This document shows positions 47,881 to 61,361 of a DNA stretch of 64,000 nucleotides, in pieces. This DNA comes from Sweltsa coloradensis (lineage: Eukaryota; Arthropoda; Insecta; Plecoptera; Chloroperlidae). The translations under genes and the position numbers were made by a program. Position 1 is the first letter of the stretch, and every line of letters starts with the position of its first letter. Where the stretch lies: NCBI GenBank assembly GCA_024449915.1, contig JAMZAV010000007.1, positions 806,001 through 870,000 of the forward strand. The letters are read 5' to 3'. A model generated the notes under the pieces. The model did not search any database. It saw only the letters and a program-made list of their open reading frames with translations, and was not told where the DNA came from.

Positions 47881-49708
47881 CAGTTATACTAATGCATAAT
47901 GATCTGCAAGTGACCTACTAAAAATCTGTTTCTGCAATAATTATCATATATACCTATGTAATTTTCTCATATTTTATTATAGCTTATGCTTACCTTCGAA
48001 ATTACATATGTTGGAAATTGTCTTTAATACCTTTCGTGCTACGATTATTTCCGTTTGCCGGTATAAATGTTATCTTCTTTTACCGGTAAGCGAAAACACT
48101 CGTGCAGAACGCAAGCCTTAAGGCCATTTCTAAAATAAGCCATCTATAGCTTTCCAAATCGTCCGGTTTTCGCATTTAAATAAAGAATCCAAAAAATGTT
48201 TTATAAGAGACGCAATATCGGGAGTATGCATGATGAACAAAAAATAAGTAATACAAAAGTTTGCCTAAACTTATATTCTAGCTACATAACAAGAAGTTAG
48301 GCATACTGATATATGCATATTTCGAAAAATTGATTTTGGTGAACATAGCCTTGAATTGGAACAAGTTGTATTTCAAATAAAGTCAGCATCAAAATCAGTG
48401 ATTTGACTGTATTTGTATGGGTACATTCAATCTAGGTAGTGTCTTCGTAATTTGTACGCCTGTATACCCTTCTTCATTAATTTATATTTTATAGTTGCAT
48501 TCTAATCACCAAGGTGTTGTTCATTTACGCCCTCATGTTTCTAGAATGATTACCACCAGAATCGCAATCTGTGTAGTACTGTCGTCTCCTGGTCAATGGC
48601 TTCCACGTTTGATCCATGCAATAATTGCATTACATAAGCAATTATTCCGCCATTGCATGTTACAACGAACGTGTCTACACTTATAATTAAAACTAGAGGA
48701 CTATTTATTTATTTTCGTGAATGTAATTTTCAAGATTGGATGTTTTTCCTCTCCTGATAATGGTTCTTATCGTGGTGCTAAGGTAAGCGCCGAGCTGCAG
48801 GCTTGACCTATATTGCCCCTTCCCCTCACGAGCTCGACCAACTACACCCCCACGTCTAGCCTTCCTGCTTTGCTGGGCACAAGAGACTAGAGAACAAGCA
48901 GTATAAGCTACAGTGTCACCGTAGACTTCACTGGCAGCTCCCGTTGACCACAGACAAAAAGTATTCTCAGAGGGTTTTACAATCTGTCTCCGAAAAGGAA
49001 CGCCACATTTCCAACAATTATTTTGTGGACTTAGGAGCCAGTCCAGAGCCTACTTCCTCAAAACGTATTTTTTATTATTTTTTAAGTATAGCCTTTACAA
49101 TTTACTATATGTCAAGACACACAAATATAATAATTAAAATTCATTAATAAATAACTTTCCCCAAAAATATTGTGTAAGTTTTAATACTGATTTGCAATTT
49201 ATTGGATTTTGTCAAAATGATCAACAGCATAAACATATACGTAGGCCCCTACGCATTTTGTGATTGACCCAACATGTTAAATAAATTTAAATAAATTGGT
49301 TCTGTTCTTTTGGTACAAAATAATATTTTAATCTTGCAATATTTCAGAAGGTTTCACTATCCAAAGAACGGGGAAAATGTTGATTTAATTCATTCAATAT
49401 TACCTGTTCCATTAAAGTTTCAATAAAATACAAAAACTGCTTTTGAAGGTACGCAGATTTGATACATTGTAACCAATTAAAATAGGTGTATATATATTTT
49501 AAATATCTCATTCTTCACGAGGTAGGGATAGTCAATATGACGACAAACATCGAATGCGCAAATTCAACCTCGTTCGTTGCATGGTTTCTTTTTTTGAGGG
49601 ACGGTTGACAATCATTGAACATGATAGGTGTGAAACCTCGCAAGCTACGTTACGATCGTATCGGTTCCTGGAGGGGTGGGAATCAAATCAATCCAGTAGC
49701 ATTAGGGG
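47881..49708. other. Intergenic, no gene seen
   Basis: AT-rich except 48780-49060, which is GC-richer and contains no repeat recognised from elsewhere. No protein family recognised in it. Confidence 0.4.
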
Positions 49709-49784
49709 GATGTAATGGTATCATCAGGCTATGAAAGCACGTGCATGATGTAATGGTATCATCAGGCTATGAAAGCACGTGCAT
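49709..49784 (+). repeat. Exact tandem duplication of a 38-bp unit
   Basis: GATGTAATGGTATCATCAGG... ending GCACGTGCAT occurs twice without a mismatch, so it is recent. Confidence 0.9.
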
Positions 49785-49953
49785 TGCCGTCACCGGGCGG
49801 TTTAATGAACACAAGCCCGAGAACCGATTTACACAAGTTATTGTTATTTCTCGATTTGATTAGTCGGGAAACACTCCCGTAGGTGTCGTAGGTGTGATGG
49901 AGATCCGTGGTTCGATTCCCGGTTGGGGCGGACTTTTTTAATTTCTGAATTGT

Positions 49954-50727
49954 TGGATGAGCGAAGCGAAGACTTCAATTTCACTGACCCCCAAAAAAAT
50001 TTAGCTCCAATGTTTTTTTTTTTTTTTTTTTTTGTATTTTTGTCTGTTTGTTAGCAGGATTCCGGGCAAACGACACAAGCGATCTTGATGAAAATTTGAG
50101 GGGACCTTCGAAATCTCTGAACTTAGAGGTGTATTGTTTTTCGGTACAATCGAAGAAATATTTCTCATGAATATCGTACTTTTACGATTTTTTTCAATTT
50201 TTAGTGCGATATTTTCGTGACATTTGGGCCGATTCTGACCAAACGGGTGGGGCTACAATGTTCATATTATACATGGACATTAAGGTAATGGTGATGTTGT
50301 ACCTTTTGAAAGAAAAAGTTGGAAAAGTTACCCAGAATCCATAAAATAAAGCTTTTAATATAAGTTTTTTACGGTTTAGTGCGATATTTTCGTGCCATTT
50401 GGGCCGATTATGACCAAATGGGTGGGGCTATAACGTTCATATTATACATGGACATTAAGGTTATGGTGATGTAGTACCTTTTGAAAGAAAAAGTTGGAAA
50501 AGTTAGCCAGAATCTATAGAAATAAAGCTTTTAATATAAGATTTTTACGGTAAATAATAACATTTGACAAGTAGGCCTAGGGCCTAACAATAGAAACTTG
50601 GCAACAATCACCTACAATGCATAGGCAGTAAAGCAAAAACACTTGTAAAAGTAAAGATATCCCACGCAAACTAAAAACTTAAAAAAAGCTCATCCATCAA
50701 CGCGGCGGGACTTTAGCGTTTTCCTAG
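49954..50727 (+). mobile_element. Helentron-like element, family B, with internal duplication
   Basis: The best-preserved B copy: 5' TTGGATGAGCGAAGCGAAG (49953). At the 3' end come the inverted motif GCTCATCCA (50689), hairpin AACGC (50699-50703) with GCGTT (50716-50720), then TTCCTAG|T. A 175-bp segment starting TTAGTGCGATATTTTCGTG is duplicated in tandem (50201-50375 and 50376-50550). No open frame. Confidence 0.65.
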
Positions 50728-50749
50728 TAGTAAATAATAATTATTGTTA

Positions 50750-50953
50750 ACATTTTATATTTATCGGGTTGTTTCGTAGCGGCGGTAGTGATATCTTTCT
50801 GTCGACGTTTCGAAGACCATGTTATCTTCTTCTTCAGGACTTGAAATATGATCATATTTCAAGTCCTGAAGAAGAAGATAACATGGTCTTCGAAACGTCG
50901 ACAGAAAGATATCACTACCGCCGCTACGAAACAACCCGATAAATATAAAATGT
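50750..50953. repeat. Perfect 204-bp palindrome without spacer
   Basis: Every base checked from 50751 inwards pairs with its mirror about the centre 50851/50852 (TATGATCATA). Arms are 102 bp, with outer words CATTTTATATTTATCGGG and inner words CTTCAGGACTTGAAATATG. Begins 22 bp after the end of a family B element. Confidence 0.95.
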
Positions 50954-51439
50954 CATCAACGGGTAGCGAGACATTTAAAAATTTTAATAATTATTGTTAT
51001 TTGTTATATTTTATTTTTGAAAAACACTTGTATAAGATTACTGTTTGTGTTGTATTGTATATAATGGGATTTAACATTTACGGCACTTTCGCTGTCAACC
51101 TCTAAATAAATTATGCAAGTAATTGGCTTTTTTATTAGTCGACTAGATTATTCGCTGCGTTGACGTCTGACGGTCTGACGTACCTGTATTGACTTTTCCA
51201 TTGTTCCACGTGACGTGAATCTGGGGGAGAGCTTGGGCGACTGATTAGAGCGAGATCTTTTAAATTTTGATGCGATGAAACTAATATTTTAAAGGAATTA
51301 AAACGTTAAAAACATATTTATGCACAAATTTATGACTATGTATAAAACATATATACATATATAGCCAATTACAATAAACTTTTAAACGACCATGGGTGAC
51401 CGCTCTGCCCTGAAACTTACGTAATCCGCTGGTTAGAGC

Positions 51440-51725
51440 AGATGGAGGGTTCGAGAGCTAGTGTAACGGTTTCGTTCTCCTCGACGTATGCTCGGCAGTC
51501 CGGGTTAGTGGAGGAACCTTTATGACTGTCAAGGTTACACCGTCCTTTCGGATGGGACGTTAAGTTAAGCAGTTGGTCCCCTTGGTACTTTTCAAAAAGA
51601 GTAGGCTACGTGTCGGTACCGGGTTTCCCCCACTCCCTTCTGTCCATCCTCATCTATCACCACTCATCGTCTCCAATAGCCAAAGTGCATTAATATGAGA
51701 CGTTAAGTAATATCCAATCAATTAA
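51440..51725 (+). mobile_element. tRNA-derived SINE, family G, longest body
   Basis: Contains GTCCTTTCGGATGGGACGTT, CCATCCTCATCTATCACC, ACTCATCGTCTCCAATAGCC and a 3' end ATATGAGACGTTAAGTAA that matches the copy at 31721. The head is degraded. Confidence 0.7.
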
Positions 51726-52371
51726 AACGATCATTAATCCATCCATGTTGATGAACCAAAACATGATCACGTTTCAAACCTTTATTTTATCTTAACCCTA
51801 TTGTTGGACATATCATTTTGGATGGGATTGTTAATACATAAAATATTTATTGGTCAGTAAAACATGTGTTTTAACTTTCCATGCAAACTACTTTACATCC
51901 CCTCTTCCCTGCCTCCAAAATGCACCTCCTGCGCCACTGCTGCCTTGTATTCTTCATGTAGTGCCCCTCAGGAGTGCGTGACATCGATGCGTGCTCACGT
52001 CACGCATGTCGCCTGCTGTGGTTGACAAAATATGCGTGCAAGGCAAGTTACTTTGGGCGTGTATCATGGACTCAATGGGCACCACTCTTTGCAAAGCGTT
52101 GACAATCTTAATTCCAGCCTATCAAAATCTGAATCTCTGCATAACAATTCGTAAACTTGGAAGAATGATCGCCTTTTGCTGTAGTTCATACGGTCACGTT
52201 AAACCGATTGAAAAGAGTTTTGATCAAATGAAATGAAACGCCATTCTCTTATTCACGCACCCGAAAATATAGAGTGGGAGCTTGGCCCCCAACGTTAAAC
52301 ACAAAATTCTTAACAAATACTCTGCGGTCCTCTGCGGACTAATCATGAACAGATATAAGAGTGATAAAGGA

Positions 52372-52408
52372 GTGGTGGTGGTGGTGGCGGTGGCGGTGGA
52401 GGTGGCGG

Positions 52409-52500
<92 letters not shown>
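52372..52500 (+). repeat. GGTGGC-rich and (GACGAT)n microsatellite
   Basis: About 40 bp of GGTGGT/GGTGGC words run into roughly 15 units of GACGAT. Any frame through it is low-complexity and not a gene. Confidence 0.95.
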
Positions 52501-52659
52501 TAGATACTGATATGCCCTATGCCATGTCAAAAAAGAAGTAATGTGGCTTATGAGTATGACTGCAAATCTACTCAAATCAGGCACCGCCGCGGACTTTCAA
52601 GGGACTTGAGTTCGAATCCCGCATCTTCATCTGTCTCCTCCGCTTGATTTAAAAATGAA

Positions 52660-55534
52660 TAAATTATGATGTTGTTTTATGATCTTTCCTTGATTGTTAG
52701 TTCTACTTCAGTTCACAACAAAGCGATCGCGTAAGGCGAGAGTAAATATAACCCCACCCCCCACCCCCCCCCACGATCTTATTCACGCCTACGTAACGTA
52801 AGCTGAAAGACAATGGGATGTGAACGTTCATGTATAATTAATACGGTGCTATAGCAAGGTAACTAACACTGAGAGAAGAGTGAGTACCCAAAATAGGGAA
52901 GCTACTTGTTGAAAGATAGCAGAAGGACGTGACAAAAATAGAAAATACGCTTGAAATAATAATTGAAAAAATAATGTAAATCGGAGGTGATGTTCGGTTT
53001 TTATCGTGAGGGGCACACGCACAGATTGAAAAGTCCTTTTCATTTATTTTGTTTTTACTCAATCTGTAATACTTTCTTAGGGTAGGCCTACTAAAAATGA
53101 CGTTTTCAACAAATGAAAACATTTGGCTTGTGCCCTCGTTTTTATAAGTATGTTTGAAGAATGTAGAGTCAGACAAGTGTTATTGTCAATAGTAGCGTAC
53201 TCAATGAGGTTACACAAACGCGTTGGTATGCGAAATTATGCGATTTCTGGCAGACGGCGTGCTAGCTCGGTAAATTATCCTTTTTCAAGTGAACAACAAT
53301 ACACATCAACAACAGATCGAACGGTGAATACTATAAGAATTCTTGTGCATAAACAATTTGATATCAATTATCTAAAGTAAGTTCCGTTTTAAACAACACG
53401 TGAAATCAACAACCATCAAAAGTGTGGTTTCGTGGTGGTTACGTTGCGTATACAATAACGCCAAGTGAACCGTCACTTGCTGGAATAAACTTTTTATTTA
53501 CCAATCATCATTACTGTTCTCAACGTTGTTACAGCTGAGTGGATTATTTTATGAATTAGAGCGAGACACTTATGTGGTTTTGTCTTATTCTGGCTATTCA
53601 GAGAATCGTCTCTCACACGTACAAAACAGGTCACAGCTTGAAATCATGAAACCGCGAAGACTCAATTTGAAGTTGAACAGTATTAAAACACATCTCGTTC
53701 TTGGATTTTAAAGCAAATTTCACATTTTCTTTTATACGTAATTGGCATCGATCGATAAAATATCAAAGTTCAAGATATCGCAATTGCAAATTGCAGAAAA
53801 TCATCAATTTCTATTTTCTTTTTAGACTAACTATTAAATACAACAACATAAAACAAAGCATAAATTCTATACTTGGATACTGGAACACAATCAAATGAAG
53901 CTTTATCGCCCACGTTACTTTCATGCGTTTATTACTTACTATGCCATGGCGACTCCTGTGTGTAGGACCTATGCTATGAATAATATGTTTAATGGACGGT
54001 AAAAAATGCATGCATTTAGTATCTGACATACATTGTATAGCAAATAATATGTTTTGTAGCCCATCTATCAGTCTCGGTTGGTTTTTTACTTCAAGAAACA
54101 ACAAAATCAAACACGTGTAACAAACTAACAACAACACGTTGATATTAATTATGACTGCACTTGTTTAACCACAGTTTACACTACGGTACTTCAGTTGGAA
54201 ACCAGTTTTGTAATTGCATGAGTGAGTGTGGGAGCTGAAATGACAAGTGTATAATATTATAAGATGGTGTAAAGGTTTGCCAAGACGAGCAACAACTATG
54301 GTCGTTCATCTCGTCGGCCATGTTGTTTTGTAGTTATTTTGATTGAATGTTTACATTGTATCACATGCGTGGTCTAATCGTTGATCAAGATTCAATAGCA
54401 GAAACACAAGAACCATTTAACAGTGTGTAACATTGCCGATTCTCCCAGCCTAGACAATGTTGTAAGCCTATTGTAACTTCACACTTCTCACGCACAAGCA
54501 ACAGCGGTTTGTTTGTAAGTCTCGAAAGTACTGAGTTACGTCTTTAAAGATGGTAAAAATATAGTTTTTTTTTTATGTCAAGACTACATGCTCTTGCACA
54601 TGCGTACCGTATGATTCCAGGTAGGGAATTTAGCGATAAATTGTTTTCCTACAATCGGTTCTACAGTCCTGCATGCACTCCGGGTATTTTTTTTCAAAGA
54701 AATTTAAGTTTGACTTGTTCAATTTTTTGTAATACGTAATGGAAGTAGTACCTATACTTATGTTACGCATTGCCAGGTTTCTTAGTTCAATTTTGAGTTT
54801 GACAAGCTAGAATTCTCGAGACTAAAACGTTTTTCTTCATCTCAAAAAACAGTTGATAATATTAATAAACATATAATGTGCAAATGAATTCCGAGTGTGC
54901 CCATTTTCGGCATTTATGAAAATTCTGTGGTGATAATTATACAATTTAGATTCCTGTCTTCACATTTGTTTCATTTTTTCCTCTTCCTTCAATTTCATCA
55001 AAATATTGCTAACATACCTTTTAATCAATGGAAAATTGTACTTGTATATTTTCTTTATTATCATTATTACCATGTGCACGTGTATTGTATTGTATGCCAT
55101 GCATAATTAAGTTTACTCTGTATTATGATTTATGGCATGACATTTGTTAAAAATATATAAACAAATATGGTAGTATTTAACCACCAAACATTTTATGCAC
55201 AATCACAAAGCTTTACCTGCGAACATAGGGCGTTTCCACTCATATAAGTGTATATTCTAAAGAAACGTAGTAGGTTTAGTCCGCTTAAATTTAGTTAGCG
55301 AGCGGCTCGTTCGTAAATTTCAATTATTCACTTAGTCGTGGTTAGTTGCTGACTTGCTATCAGATTTCAGGCTCGTATTAGGCTTGTAGCTATTGGGAAA
55401 CGGGCCTAAAGCCGCGATCACATTGATTAGAGCTAGACTCGAGCATTAGGGGGTGCTGGGATTTAGGGAATTCAAGCTACCATTCTTTCAGTTTCAATCG
55501 ACAACGATTTTCCAACCAATCCGAGCTGTGTTAT
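52660..55534. other. Intergenic, no gene seen
   Basis: AT-rich; no recognised genes or repeats. Confidence 0.4.
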
Positions 55535-55960
55535 TGAAGGAGCGAAGCGAGTGAAGCGATGACTCAATTTGACTTCACTGAAAAAAATGCCTGATAGTTC
55601 CTATACTAAACGGCTACTCCGACATGATTAACTTGGATGAAAGTTTCAGGAAACCTCCAAAATTGTTTACCATAGAATTAATACTTTACGAAGATTATCG
55701 CACTTTTGAGTAGTGTTTTACGATATCGCTGCCAAGGAAATTAAAATTGCCAATTAAAAACATTTGCTAGAAATATGCAATTTACAGCGTTATTTTGTTG
55801 GTTATATCGAGGAGTACTTTTAAAGAATATTGTATGTTAGTAATGGTAAATCGATATTTAATTAGAATGCATAGAAAAGATGACTCAACGCACCAAAATC
55901 TACCAATCCGTAAAAAAATCCAATGCGGCTGTACAAAGCGTTAGCGAAGCGGCCCTATTA
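55535..55960 (+). mobile_element. Divergent family B-like element
   Basis: Starts GAAGGAGCGAAGCGAGTGAAG...CAATTTGACTTCACTGAAAA and ends AATGCGGCTGTACAAAGCGT...GCGAAGCGGCCCTAT. The overall plan matches family B but the body differs and the CTAG end is mutated, so it is a distant relative. Confidence 0.45.
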
Positions 55961-58900
55961 TATATGAGTGTTGAGATGACGAGGAGATGAAATTCTTATA
56001 ATTGTTGCTGCAATTGAAACTGAGCTTTTTCCAACATATCAGTTATTTCTAGACTTATAGGCTTGTAGCATAGCCTATACTTACAAAGTTACATTGTGGT
56101 GAATCATCATCGTTTTAATTACTTTCCTCGGTTAATATTATTGAGAAACATACAGTTGCAAATGAAACTGACTATATCGTCAACCCACGCAACGTGCGAA
56201 GGGCTTTCCTTACCCAACTAAATTATATTTATTTATATAGTATAAATAATTTTTACAACTTACCCGACTTTTAATAATCAATAGATATTTTTATACAAAC
56301 AATTTATTTTGCAATTTGGCGTCTAAAAATTCCAAGTTGCTATGTTAACTTGAGTGCGTTACTTACATGATTGTGTATTATTTTAAATTCTTATACCAAC
56401 AACTTTCTATTGTACTATATTATTTGATAAAATCGTATTTCTAACAATATTATATCTCACAGAGTACAGAATACAGACACCAATAGTTGCGTCCGTGTTA
56501 AACTCAACATGTATGAACCGTTAATTAATACCGCGTGCTTTTAGTCTCAACTCTGATCCGTACTAATACGGAACACAGTAACCACCCCTACTGCTGCTTA
56601 TTGTCGTCACGCAAGGATCATTGCTCGCCCCCATACGGTTCACATCAGACCCCACTCTCTCGGTAACGCGACGAAACGCGGAAAAGAAGCGTACTATAAT
56701 ATTTCATCTCACGAAAACATTGCGATTCTGATGCACAGGACACGATATTCATCTCTGCTGTATGCTTTCATTCTAGCCGACGCTACGAAACGTGGTTTCC
56801 GACTCTCGTTTCTCTCTCTTTCCCCATCTACAATTATTTTCTCTTAACATAAGTACTTTCAATAGATCACGTTTTTGCACATATACCACTCATGTACTTC
56901 GAACTGTACTTAAAATGCGAGAAAAAATAGTTTTTTATTTATAAAGTCATTAGTGTGAAAGTATTAGGAACCAGAGGTAATGCACATGAGAAGCCAACAT
57001 TTACACACATTTATCTTTATTAATACTGAAAAATAATGTTTCATGCTTTTGAAACAGTGGGTGGTTTATAATTTAATAGTCGCTATGTGCCAAATCTACA
57101 TGCCATTGTGTATAGATATATAACTAGCCTACCTATTTAAGACGATGAATGCATTTGCACAAAAGAAAGCCTACACATTTTAGTGGCAATTTTTAAAAAA
57201 AATATTACTTATTGCAATTACAAAATTTTACAACTACAACGGGCTGAAATTTTTAAAAGCCCTCGTTTGCTTTATATTTTGCGCTTTGAGTCATCTTAGA
57301 TATGTTCTTAGGCCTACCTCAAGCTACACATAATGAAAAGTCACACATTGAAGCTTATGTGGGTTAATAAATGCGACAGTGCCGTAACCAAGGCAACGGT
57401 TGGAAATCAATATGGATGGCTGCCGCGAGTCTTGTAGACCTGTTAGTACAGCCTCACTATAGTTTATAAAATAATTCGCACTGTTGCAAGCCTAGTCGGC
57501 AGTTTATTTCCCCTATGCCGATGCGACATTATAGCTTTGGCATAGAATAGGTTTTTAGGCTGACTGATAGTCTACCGTATCAGGCGATATAGTGGGGGGG
57601 TTTAGCCCTATATTCTCCAATTTTGTTATTGTTGGATATAGTAAATCTTATGTTTGGCTAACATATTGCTACAGATATGAAGCAATGAGCTACATCCTTA
57701 GTTTTTTCTTCACATTTGTGTGTTTATTTTATTTTAAATAACAAATTAATCTTGCAAAAATATTTGCGAATTTGTGGATGTATAATTTTAATGAATACTT
57801 TATGAAATTGAATTTTTGTTTAATGTTATATCTTAATGTGTAACTTTAACTTATGTCTATGGACAAATTGTCTGGAATAAAGTTATATAAAATGCCGTAA
57901 TTAAGGTGAATGTTTTAGTGTTAACATAAAACCTAGGCATGTTGTGATTAATTATCCTTTCCCGTTTCCTAGAAAAAGATATTGTGCACTAAACAATACA
58001 CGAAAATGAAAAAGATTGCATAGGCTCAAAGGTTTTACGTTTTGGAGATTATAGACACTGAGCTTCGAGCATACCTGTATAGTCATGAACCTGTCCAGCG
58101 ACTTTAAAAACCTACCAAATAATCATTTTGTGTAAATCTAATTACACACAGAAGCGACCATAGGTCCGACCTTATTTATTTCAACCCCGTCAATTCAAAT
58201 GTATTCTAACGGGTCATCTATAAACCAGTGTAGGTCGTATATCATGAAAGAGCTGGGAAAATGTTTTATGTATGTGGCTGAAATAATTCTGGTATACATT
58301 CAGATTTCAGATTCAGATTTAGCACGCTTTATTCAACTTCATATTACAAAATACATTACATAGAAAACATTGATTTTACATATGAAGGTGAATGCCCACA
58401 TGAGCAAGGGTGTGTGTGGGCGCATATTAGTTTGTGGAGATTCAGGTTTAGATTGTAGATTACAATTCGCTCAAAGTAAAAGGTACCACTATATTGGGTA
58501 TCGTGTAGGGCCTACTCTGTACATAAACTTACAAAATGGTTTCGTATTACATTTTATTAGTATCATCAACTTACTTTTATAGGAATATTACACAAATTGT
58601 GCTTTAAAATTAATTATTATTTAGTTATATTTTATTAAACATGAAGTAATGTCCTATTTGCCCTAGGTGTATATTGTGATTGTGATTCTATCTAAGATAG
58701 GATCGATAGCAGTCTTGGTTAACCCAGAAATTATAAACTAACATACTAGCCAACATTAAACTAACTATTGGCGTCTTGGATGCCTAAATGTATTGAAGAT
58801 TTATTAAGATTACAAAGGTTCACATAGTTATTTGTTGAGTTGATCAAGAGATTTTCAAAATATTATCATAATATTAAGTTTTATGAAGATTTATAATGTT

Positions 58901-58971
58901 CACTTTGTTGACCCTGTTTACCTTATTGTTTTAATTTATTTTAACTTTGATTAAAATTGTGGTGTGTCATG
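55961..58971. other. Intergenic, no gene seen
   Basis: No recognised coding sequence. The patch 56560-56820 is GC-richer than its surroundings without a recognisable product. Confidence 0.4.
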
Positions 58972-59392
58972 GTCTTGTGGTTAGCGTCTCTGCTTCCAAT
59001 GCAGAAGGTTTAGGGTTCGATTCCCACTACAGTCAGACGTTTTTTAACTTCTGATTTGAACTTATGTCCATCAGTTCTTTGGTTAGGAATTTGTAAACTG
59101 TGACTTTGGAGCCGTCCTAGCAACGAGGCACATAGTGAATTTAAAGTTGTTCTGAACAGGCCTTGTTGATTCTGGCGTTGATCTGCGGGTGTTCGCACTG
59201 TCCATACCACTGATTGCTATATTTCCGATTAAAAATATCGATCTTTTGTTGATTAGTCACTCAACGGTTATAGCTCACTCGTCGATTGCGTCGGGGCCTA
59301 CAGGGTTGGCTTTGTCGAAAATCAGTTATACACAGCTGAGTGGGTAGACTCTAAATACGAATGTATTTATTTATTTATTTATTTTATTTACA
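58972..59392 (+). mobile_element. tRNA-derived SINE, family A, second full copy
   Basis: Head GTCATGGTCTTGTGGTTAGC, CTGCTTCCAATGCAGAAGG and box B GGTTCGATTCCC; body with TTGTTCTGAACAGGCCTTG and CACTGATTGCTATATTTCC; 3' part ACAGCTGAGTGGGTAGACTC; (ATTT)n tail to about 59392. Colinear with the reverse copy at 11341-11815. Its tail abuts the tail of a LINE on the other strand. Confidence 0.85.
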
Positions 59393-60031
59393 TGTGTCTT
59401 ATATATGGTACTTGGCACACGTTGCTGCGTTGGTTGTGTTGCAATTTCCAGTGTGTACAGATAACCATGGAATTGAGGGGTTGCTGAGGTTACAGTGAAA
59501 GGAATAAATACATTTTTTGATAGGTTTAATGTGAATAGGTTATCTTGTAACGTAACCATATGCATATATATATTTTGTAGCCCTGCGGATACTAATTGTA
59601 GTGTGTTTTCCCAAGAGTTACTAGTGAAGAGCACCGCTGTGTTATCAGCATACATGATAATTTTACCCTTTGTATCCAGGTTACATAGTTCGTTTACGTA
59701 CATTAGGAACAGGATTGGTCCTAGGACAGTGCCTTGCCCGCCTTGCAGTACTCCGTAGTATATGACATGGGTTACTGCACTCACCGCCTATTTTGACATA
59801 TTGGGTTCTTTGTGTGAAATAGTTTGCAAGAAACAGTTTGTGACTATCTCGGATACAATATTTTTTAAGTTTATGAAGAAGTAGGAATTGTGGTCCACAG
59901 TATCGAATGCTTTGGATAAATCCTTTGAACAACCAATCTTGACCATTAATTTTATACACCATCAATAAAATAATGGATATTTTATTTTGCATATATTTTA
60001 ATCGATGCAAAATTAAAAGCGTGGTATGCAC
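59393..60031 (-). pseudogene. Decayed non-LTR retrotransposon (LINE) reverse transcriptase, 3' part
   Basis: Two minus-strand frames together show reverse-transcriptase motifs in the right order. About 59955-59820 carries FLLLHKLKKYCIR and a TQRTQYVKIGGECSN block. Then 59760-59600 carries GGQGTVLGPILFLMYVNEL and the catalytic box as YADN, where active enzymes have YADD. After 59500 only weakly similar sequence follows, then a 3' tail of AAATA units. A frame change between the two parts and the altered active-site Asp show it is dead. Typical LINE ORF2 proteins are around 900 residues, so only the palm region and 3' end remain. Confidence 0.85.
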
Positions 60032-61361
60032 TATTAAAAAAAGATAGCATAAAATTACTCATAACATGTAATTCAATTTTTCCGGGTCGTATAGTGGAAT
60101 TACGCAATCGTTGAATATCCTTTGGAGTCCACCCTTTCAACACCCTAGCATGGCACACGTACAGTAACCTCACCTGAAAAGCTCGTTATTTTTCAATAAG
60201 CCTAGACAGAAATGGAATTCCCCTTGATCTGAGCATTTTCTTCGAGGATAAAACACGCACTCAGTTTATTGTAGACGTTTCAAGTATATCTGGATCTCTC
60301 CCTCTTTGAGAGCCGGATGAGAAAATGGTAAATGGGTTTGTAATTACGTCAGATGCTTGGAAAGGAAATTAAAAGGGAGAACCTCATTAAAGATCTTTTT
60401 CATGTTTTCTCTCCAGTCGGAGTCCCTCTCAGTTTTGATTTACTGTAATGTAATGTTTAATTGGAATTTGTTGGAAATGAATTCGTAATAAAAGAGACAG
60501 CTTTGAAATAACAAATAGTAGGTGGAAGAGAAAGACCACTGAAAATTTATATATACATTAATAATAATGAGAGGATGGAATAAAGTAATAAATCTAGTTC
60601 GCTAGAAAGACAGTTTGTGTGCAATTCAACAAATGTATGCATGTTCACTTGCCAATCCTAACCTAACTGTTAAAATTTGCTCGTTCGCCTGATTTTTAAA
60701 CCATTATTATAGTGAAAATATCACTTTTTGGGCGAGCTCGGGCCAACATGTTGTAACAATTTTACATGTACATTTAAAACTAATTTTATCCTTATAAAAT
60801 CATGTTTAGTAGCTGTTGTTTGCTTAAGGTTATTCGCACGTCTCTACCAGTCAACTTTCTCACATTTAAAAAACTGGGAAATTACTACAAAACGTTCTCT
60901 TCTACGTTGTCGTTATTTATATTATTTTTATATTTACTGTCAGTTACTAAAACAAAAGTTCAGTATAAAAGTAGTAAGAAGATAATCTCCAATCGAGATT
61001 TCCACCCTAACTTGACATACTGTTGCAAACCACAACTTCGCTTCGTGGGCAATCGGTCGAGTTTCAAAATAAACCGATAATAAACCCTTGCATTCCGAAT
61101 TCAAGCCTTTTTTGAACCCGTCTAAAACAAAAGGGTGTCATAACCACTGTAATCAAATAATCAACCGATAGGCCCGACCCCGAGAATCATAACGTTCTAG
61201 CACAAAACTTGTTATTTTAATAACAAGTAACAACACTAACAGGTGGCATGTCCTGTGATCACTTTGCATGCCTGTCTACAGCACCGAGTTGTAAAATATA
61301 AAACAAAAGCCGGAAGATGTGTAAACATGTATAAGACAATCAATTTTTGATATTTTTATTA
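60032..61361. other. Intergenic, no gene seen
   Basis: AT-rich; 5' parts of the LINE are not recognisable beyond about 60031. No gene seen. Confidence 0.4.

Noticed and set aside
52282..52584. Met-Thr and His-Arg repeat frames
   Set aside because: Translation of a (GACGAT)n microsatellite on both strands.
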